NCBI RefSeq assembly: GCF_003945595.2
Contig: NW_024103873.1
Span: 744,001 to 808,000 of the forward strand
Direction of reading: 5' to 3'
DNA length: 64,000 nt
Origin: Pipra filicauda
Lineage: Eukaryota; Chordata; Aves; Passeriformes; Pipridae
Position 1 is the stretch's first letter; each line of letters opens with the position of its first letter. Below are positions 58,501 to 64,000 of the stretch, one piece after another. Both the position numbers and the translations under genes were made by a program. The notes beneath the pieces are model-generated. The model searched no databases. It saw nothing but the letters and a program-made list of their open reading frames with translations, and was not told the DNA's origin.

Positions 58501-59783
58501 GAATGAACAAACCTTTCCTTACAGACCTGCCCATTTTCACTGATATATAGTCATCATCTGCAGGAGCACCTCAGACCCACACACTGGCTCCACTGTCAGG
58601 AGCCAAGGTTTGCTTTTATTTGTGTCTTGGCTGTGTGACCCAGTGAGTCTGTGAGTCTGCTCTGTCACACATAACTCACAGTAAATAAATCCCTGATAGG
58701 TAATCATACACTGGACACAAATAACTTACCATTTCAAACAGAATGTCCCCCTTTTTAAGGTTTAGCAATGGTGAGATTTAAAACCAGAGTGTTTGAGCTG
58801 AGTGTCAGGTTTAATTTTCACTTACTAAGGATATTAGTTAGGATGCTATTTACTTAAGAAATTTGACATTAAGATTTTATTCATAGCAAATGTAAGTACC
58901 TCTGAAACCTTTGTTCTCAGTTGAAACAAAATGCTTTATGGGATTATTAAATGCTACTCTGTGAGCTTTGAATTTCAAATAAGAGTTGGGTTCAAAAGTG
59001 TCCCAATGGACTGAGTAGCTGGAACAGATCAACTGGGACCTGCTGTCTGACCTGGAACAAGAGTTGCTTCTGTGCTTTAACACTTCAGTTTGTACCTTGA
59101 TCTGTGTGGGGAGATATTTACACTTACTGACCTTGTAAAAATGGAACCAGAATTAATTTATATTCTCTGCAGCAGAACTTCAGAACACTTTTGTTTGTGT
59201 CAGCAGCAGTAGAGAAGAGCCTTTCTGCAGTTAGTGCTGTGCACTGAAAACTGGGACATCTGGGGCTGATCCTTGATTCTGTTTTCCTGGGTGGCTTTGC
59301 AGGATGCCTCATCTTGTCATGTCCTGATGCCCACTGGTGTTGTTTTGGGTTTTTTTCTGCCCCCCTTTTTATTTCTGGAAATTGTAGGACGAAGGGAGAT
59401 GGTTGCACACAGTTTGTGAGAACAAAGTTGATGCCACTGTATTTTTGAGATCTGGGCATATTATTGGTGTTGAATCCACCTCACAGATTTGCATCTCAGT
59501 GCACTTCAGACCTGCTTGCTGTTATTACAGTACAGTTAGAAATGAATAGACTTCTCCTCCCTCTGCAGTGTTAGTTAAATTCTCCATATGCTGGTAGGTT
59601 AAATGGGTATTGAACTGTTTAACATTAATTAAACAACCAAGTCTGGGGAGAAGCCAGGAGCACATTGTCCAATTAAAGCAGTTGCCTGTATGAACAGCTG
59701 CCCATAAATCAGGTTCTCTTGTATACATAACAATTGCTAATTGAATAATTACCTAGATTTAATCTCTTAATTTTTTTCCTCAG
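55591..59783. other. Unique non-coding sequence with one isolated CpG cluster
   Basis: Six CpGs fall within 26 bp at 57779-57804 (CCGTCGCGCTCG, CACTCGCTCACGAG) in otherwise CpG-poor DNA. A second CpG-richer patch lies near 58160-58210. No repeat or recognised coding segment was found. Confidence 0.4.
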
Positions 59784-59849
59784 GAAATGTATCACATTTA
59801 TGTGGAAGTACTGAATTTTTTAGCATGCTTTGATTTTTCCAAGGCTGAG
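59784..59849 (+). CDS. Candidate internal exon (66 nt, plus)
   Basis: A very strong acceptor (CTTAATTTTTTTCCTCAG) precedes 22 codons reading EMYHIYVEVLNFLACF followed by DFSKAE. A modest donor (GCTGAG then GTGCAA) follows. The segment starts and ends in phase 0, compatible with the candidate at 45232-45347. The frame stays open beyond the donor for about 140 codons into low-complexity sequence, so the donor is not decisive. No family was recognised. Confidence 0.22.
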
Positions 59850-59926
59850 GTGCAATGTGTGTGCTGCAGGTCCCCAGGAGCTGCTGGGAGCCCGTGGCTG
59901 AGGCTCAGCAGGAGTGGACAGGATGA

Positions 59927-59950
59927 TGTGTGTGTGTGTGTGTGTGTGTG
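59927..59950. repeat. (TG)12 microsatellite
   Basis: Twelve uninterrupted TG units. Confidence 0.95.
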
Positions 59951-60178
59951 GACTGCAGGAACCTCTCTGAGAGCCCTTCCATGTGGCAGCTCTCAGAGCA
60001 GGGTTGGGGTTGTGGGTTGTGCTGCTTGGAGGTTGGATTTGCTTTGCAAAGCAGAAATAGGACCTCTGGAATCTCTGGAAGTCTCCCACTGGTGTCAGCA
60101 GTGGTTGTGTCCTGCCACTGTCCTGTTATGGCCTCAACAGGGCAGCCCATGTTGTACCTGGGTCCTTTGGAGGTCCCA

Positions 60179-60316
60179 AACACCAGGAATGGTCTGTGGG
60201 ATGCCATCTCCTGAACACCAGGAATGGTCTGTGGGATGCCATCTCCTGAACACCAGGAATGGTCTGTGGGATGCCATCTCCTGAACACCAGGAATGGTCT
60301 GTGGGATGCCATCTCC
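60179..60316. repeat. 35-bp minisatellite, four near-identical copies
   Basis: Copies start at 60179, 60214, 60249 and 60284, and the last is one or two bases short of a full unit. The unit begins AACACCAGGAATGGTCTGTG and ends GGATGCCATCTCCTG. I see no difference between copies within the repeated part, which implies recent expansion or homogenisation. Frames crossing it repeat the same peptide every 35 bp in shifting phase and are not evidence of a gene. Confidence 0.96.
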
Positions 60317-62122
60317 AGCAGACAGAACAGGTCAGCCAGAAAGGGCTGTGGGGTGTGGCCCTGATGGAACAGGGCCAGGAGGGATCTGCTGGTGCCTGAG
60401 GTGAGGTAAATCACGAAGAAGTGTTAGAAGTGGTGGTGTGTGCCTGGCAGTGGGAAGGGGCTCCCTGTGCTCTCCAGGGAGATGAGGAGATGTGTTGGAT
60501 GGGGCTCAGAGCGATTCCCTGCACTGTAGTGTCCTGGATTTAGGGATCAGCTCCTTGGGCACGGGGGAGGCAGGTGCCTGTTGGGGCTGAGAGGCACTCC
60601 TGGGGCTGGGGGAGAGGATTCCAGCCCCACTTTGCTGCTGCTGTGCGAGTCTTTTGCAGAAGCTCCTTCCCCTCTGCAGCTCTGTCTGTGCCGTGCAGAC
60701 CAAACCATAAACCCAAAATGACACCTTTTGTGGTGCACAGCAGAGAGCTCATGAGCTAACCCAGGAGCAGCTCCTGAAGCACAAATACAGAATGCTTTTA
60801 AGGTGTGATGGAAATAACTGTCTCACAGAGTGTGATTGTGCTCCCAGGATGGTCCTTTCTTTGGGAGCGAAGTGGTGTCTCTGGAACACAAACCTGCAGC
60901 AATGGATGGGACTGTGCTGCTCCTCCTGCCTCCTCACACAGGCAGCCCCTTCTCCTTTTGGGCTCCATTTGAGGCTCAGGACCTACACTTAAGGTCTCAT
61001 CTTGCAGAGCAACGGAGAATAATAACTCTTATTTCAATATATTGCCATGTCTGCCACTATTAACATTTCCTTGGCCAGCCCAGGCAAGATTGGACATCAG
61101 GGAAGTATCACACTTGTATATTCTGTCACTGTTCAAAAATTGAGTTCTTTAAGCTCAGATTCCAAACAAGGACTTATCATGTATTTAAAATTCTTTTATG
61201 TGATCTGGGAGAAGAGCATCAACTTGTGTTTGTTCTTGGTGTGCTGGATGTGGCTCCCTTATGTATGTCAGGGAGCCTTTGGCACTGTGAGGAAGAGCAC
61301 CCCAAGGTTAGTAAAGCTTTTATCTGTCCTATTCAGTTTATGATATGAAAGAAAAATCTGAGTCTGCATCTTTAGCTTGTGGAATTCCTTTGAAGTTGGC
61401 ACTCTGGTACGCATACATAAAGAATCAGGATCATTTCAGTGAAAAGCTGCTAATACAGATGTTTACTTCTTTATAACAATAACAATGATTTCTGATCACT
61501 CCTAAACAGGATCAAAGGCATCAGAATCTCCTCTTTGTTTTATCAGTATAATGAAACCACAATTATACTTAATAATACACTCGAAATGGTTGAGCACGTG
61601 GGAGCTGAGAGGAACCTCACCTGTCTGGGTGACACCCTGATGTTGGGCTGTAACAACCCAAGTTTTTTGGGGCTGCTGTGTTGTGCTGAAAGGGGGACCA
61701 CGAACAGGTGGGTGCAGTAAATTCAGTTGTGTTCTCTGCAGGGCTAAAGTCAGTGATGTGCATTGGTGTACACACCAAGCAAAGGTTCTTTCTTGAAATC
61801 ACTCAGTGATGGCCAGTAAGAGGGATCTTTCCCTTCTGATGAAGGGAAATGAGGAATGAGATTTTTCAGAATCTTGTTTTGTTTGGGTGGTGCTGGACAA
61901 GGGCAGGGTCCCCATCCTGGGTGTCTCACCTGCTGCACCCACCACCAGCCCCCTGATTTTGCCATCTGATCTTTCTTTTCTGAGAGGAAACTGGGGAAGG
62001 AAACCCTGCTTTTCAACTAATTTCATCCAAACCCAGCAGAGACGTGGCTCTGGCTTGTTCTGCCTGGAGATGCTGAAGTCTTTTGAGTCCTTCCCTCTTC
62101 CCCATCCCAATCTTGTTCTGTT
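60317..62122. other. Unique non-coding sequence
   Basis: No transposon was recognised. A 35-nt plus-strand segment at 61272-61306 lies between an AG and a good donor (CCAAG then GTTAGT). Opposed frames at 60506-60759 lack motifs. Confidence 0.45.
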
Positions 62123-62211
62123 CAGAGAATCATAGAACAGTTTAGGTTGGAATGGACCTTAAAGCTCATTTTGTTCCACCCCCTGTCCTGGGCAGGGACA
62201 CCTTCCCCTGA
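62123..62211 (-). mobile_element. CR1 LINE 3' fragment (short)
   Basis: TCAGAGAATCATAGAACAGTT, TAGGTTGGAATGGACCTTAAA, GCTCATTTTGTTCCACCCCCT and GGGCAGGGACACCTTCCCCTG mark the CR1 3' end in minus orientation. Confidence 0.92.
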
Positions 62212-64000
62212 AGTGGATCAGCAACCAAGACCTGAGTCCTGGCCAGGACTGCAGTGCTCTTCCCCTCCACAGAACAGGAGGGACATCACAGTCCTCAGCT
62301 TGTGCATTTTGCTGCCTGAAGCCTGTCCAGCCCCCAGGGAAGGTGTTGGGAATGAAGCAAACCAGCAGCCCTGCTCTGTTCTGCCACAGCCACCTCTGCC
62401 CTGGGTGTTGATGGATCGATCCCACGCTGGTGAAAGGAAGCTCTTGGTGGCTGGGGGAGATGGCAGCTGATGGGCCTCTGAACTACTCCCTCAGTAATTC
62501 CATTAGGAGGGATGTCATGGTGTTCCTGTTTAATGCAGACGTGCTGGACTGTGCTGGGAACAGTGAACTGGATGTGGTGGAGGAAATTAGCCCCTGACAG
62601 CTGCAAGCCAAGTGCCCGCTGCAAATGCATCTCTGTCAGAGCCAGCAGGCAGCTCCTGTCACCTTCCCATCAGCTGGAATTGGATGCCTATGGAGGTGGT
62701 AATTACAAATCCCAGCCAGGCTGCACAGGCTCATTTGTCTCTGTTTATCATCAGAGCAAGAATATTGATCATTACTAAAGCATTAAATGTCTTTGGAGAG
62801 GAAGAGGAAAATCAGGTTAATAAAGGCTGACATGCATTGTGGGATGCACTTCTCCATGAAAGTCAGGTTTGGGAAGTGCAAACGTGACAAATGAAATCCC
62901 TGTTGTAGCTCTCTGACCTGGTAGAGTTCTCCTGGGAGAGGTGGTGGCTTGGAGAAAACCACTTGGGAGTTTTGTTGCCCAGGTCTGTGTATTTTGGAGC
63001 CAGCAGAGTCACTTGGTTTCACTGGGTGTGTGCAGCTGTGGGATTTAATGGACTCCCTGGGTTATGAACCCACGTTGCAGCACAGTCAGGGGATGAAACT
63101 GGTGTGATGGAGCTGGAATGAAAGTCTGGGGATAAAACTCTGCTTGGGGGTGGGGGTTCAGAGCCTGTTTCAGGAAAAGCCAAGGAAGTGCCTGCTTGGG
63201 GTCTGCTAGTGCCAGCCAGGACTGAGAGGGTGGAATTACTGCAATCATTGCCTGTTTTCATTGGGGGGGACAAACAGAACTGGACCTTTTCTGTTGTTTT
63301 GATATCAGATGCTACATTTTTGTCTCAGGCAGCAGAACATGGGTGTTTTCAGCCCAAACTGGTATTTCTCTTGCTGTGCTCTTACAATTAATTTTGCCAG
63401 TAGTTTCACAGGTACCTTCTGAGTAACAGTATTGTTACCAATTTTCATTCAAAGCTCCCTTTTATCCAATAACAATTTTGTAGAGAAAGGGCCAAGAATA
63501 TTCCATGCAGGCTTGGTTTATTTGGGCTGAATTTTATTAACTGTTGATATGCTCCAGCAGGGAACCAAGTTGTAAGAAGGTGATTAGAAGGTACTGGGAT
63601 CACTGAGCCAGGTAAAATAGGCACAACCCCCAGCCCTCCTGGGCTGAGAGCTCATCTCCAGCTGTGGTGCTGGGGTGTCCATGCAAGGAATAGTCCAAGG
63701 AATAGTCAGAACTGACCATTTTCCAGAGTGGGGGAACCAGCTTCACAGATGGAGTTGCTTTCAAATATCTGTAATCAGCAAAAGCCTTTAATCAGAGTTT
63801 TAGCCCCAATTTGGGTTTTCACGCGTGCCAATTAGGAGAACCTTGTTTTCTATAGATACAGTCTTTTCTATTTTGAAAGCTTGACAGTTCTAATGCTTTG
63901 AAATTATTGAAGCTGACAGGTCTCCTCAAGAACTGTTTAATCTGTCAGATTCTTCCTTCTTTTATCATCTCAATCATTTAATGACTTGAAAAAAAGAAAA
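62212..64000. other. Unique non-coding sequence, right edge
   Basis: No repeat, RNA gene or convincing exon was seen. AT-rich sequence prevails from about 63.25 kb. Confidence 0.5.

Noticed and set aside
61272..61306. 35-nt segment encoding GAFGTVRKSTP, resembling a protein kinase glycine-rich loop, between an AG and a GTTAGT donor
   Set aside because: Too short to judge. The first glycine of the loop motif would have to come from another exon, no other kinase motif is seen nearby, and the acceptor is weak.
28000..64000. Impression that the right half is T- and G-rich on the plus strand, as expected for plus-strand transcription
   Set aside because: Counting evenly spaced 60-base lines by hand gave no consistent T over A or G over C excess in the right half; the first impression came from selective reading.
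1..64000. CRISPR arrays, tRNA or rRNA genes, LTR retroelement pairs, prokaryotic-type operons
   Set aside because: I looked for them and saw none. The tandem arrays present have no unique spacers, no tRNA-like internal promoter boxes stood out, and no paired long terminal repeats were visible by eye.

Overview
The window looks like vertebrate nuclear DNA, almost certainly from a bird. The main evidence is about nineteen short copies of the 3' end of the CR1 LINE. This is the non-LTR retrotransposon that dominates avian genomes, and its copies are recognised by the ATTCTATG-type tail, the GGTTGGAAGGGACCTTAAAG block and the GGGCAGGGACACCTTCCACTAG block. There are no operons, ribosome binding sites or densely packed genes. 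CpG is scarce, AT-rich and moderately GC-rich blocks alternate, and poly(T), (GT)n and GGAA-type microsatellites are present. I cannot name the species or the chromosome.

Most of the 64 kb reads as intron or intergenic sequence. No long open reading frame resembles a conserved protein family. The longer frames (about 100-330 codons) either lie inside tandem repeats or CR1 copies, or sit in GC-rich stretches where stop codons are rare. The best evidence for a protein-coding gene is a short segment at 2464-2634 on the minus strand. It has one open frame, a high share of G/C at third codon positions, a stop codon, and splice acceptors on its upstream side, so it looks like the last coding exon of a minus-strand gene. 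I could not recognise the protein. Weaker minus-strand exon-like segments lie at 6012-6053, 7134-7204, 11419-11461 and 11774-11826. Plus-strand ones lie at 33530-33613, 34002-34085, 45232-45347 and 59784-59849. All of these need transcript evidence.

Layout. 1-9.4 kb: unique sequence with the possible terminal exon, a GC-rich block (3.1-3.8 kb), an AT-rich block that may be a conserved element (4.4-5.05 kb) and a short ORF with a membrane segment (about 5.87-6.03 kb). 9.4-13.2 kb: repeat-rich, with a 160-bp polypurine tract, a 19-bp minisatellite, and a CR1 fragment followed 100 bp later by a 550-bp minisatellite of about 25 copies of a 20-21-bp unit. 15.4-18.3 kb: a cluster of five CR1 pieces in both orientations. 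18.3-34.7 kb: mostly unique, with scattered CR1 ends and small minisatellites at 28.7 and 30.4 kb. 34.7-44.4 kb: AT-rich unique sequence broken by five CR1 copies. 44.4-64 kb: mostly unique, with (GT)n at 46.8 kb, a 50-bp duplication at 51.8 kb, (TG)n at 59.9 kb, a four-copy 35-bp repeat at 60.2 kb and five more CR1 ends.

I found no CRISPR array, tRNA, rRNA, intact retrovirus or full-length LINE. I also found no set of genes that would form an undescribed system. The items most worth checking are the large minisatellite, the near-identical 35-bp array, the polypurine tract, the isolated CpG clusters and the exon candidates.
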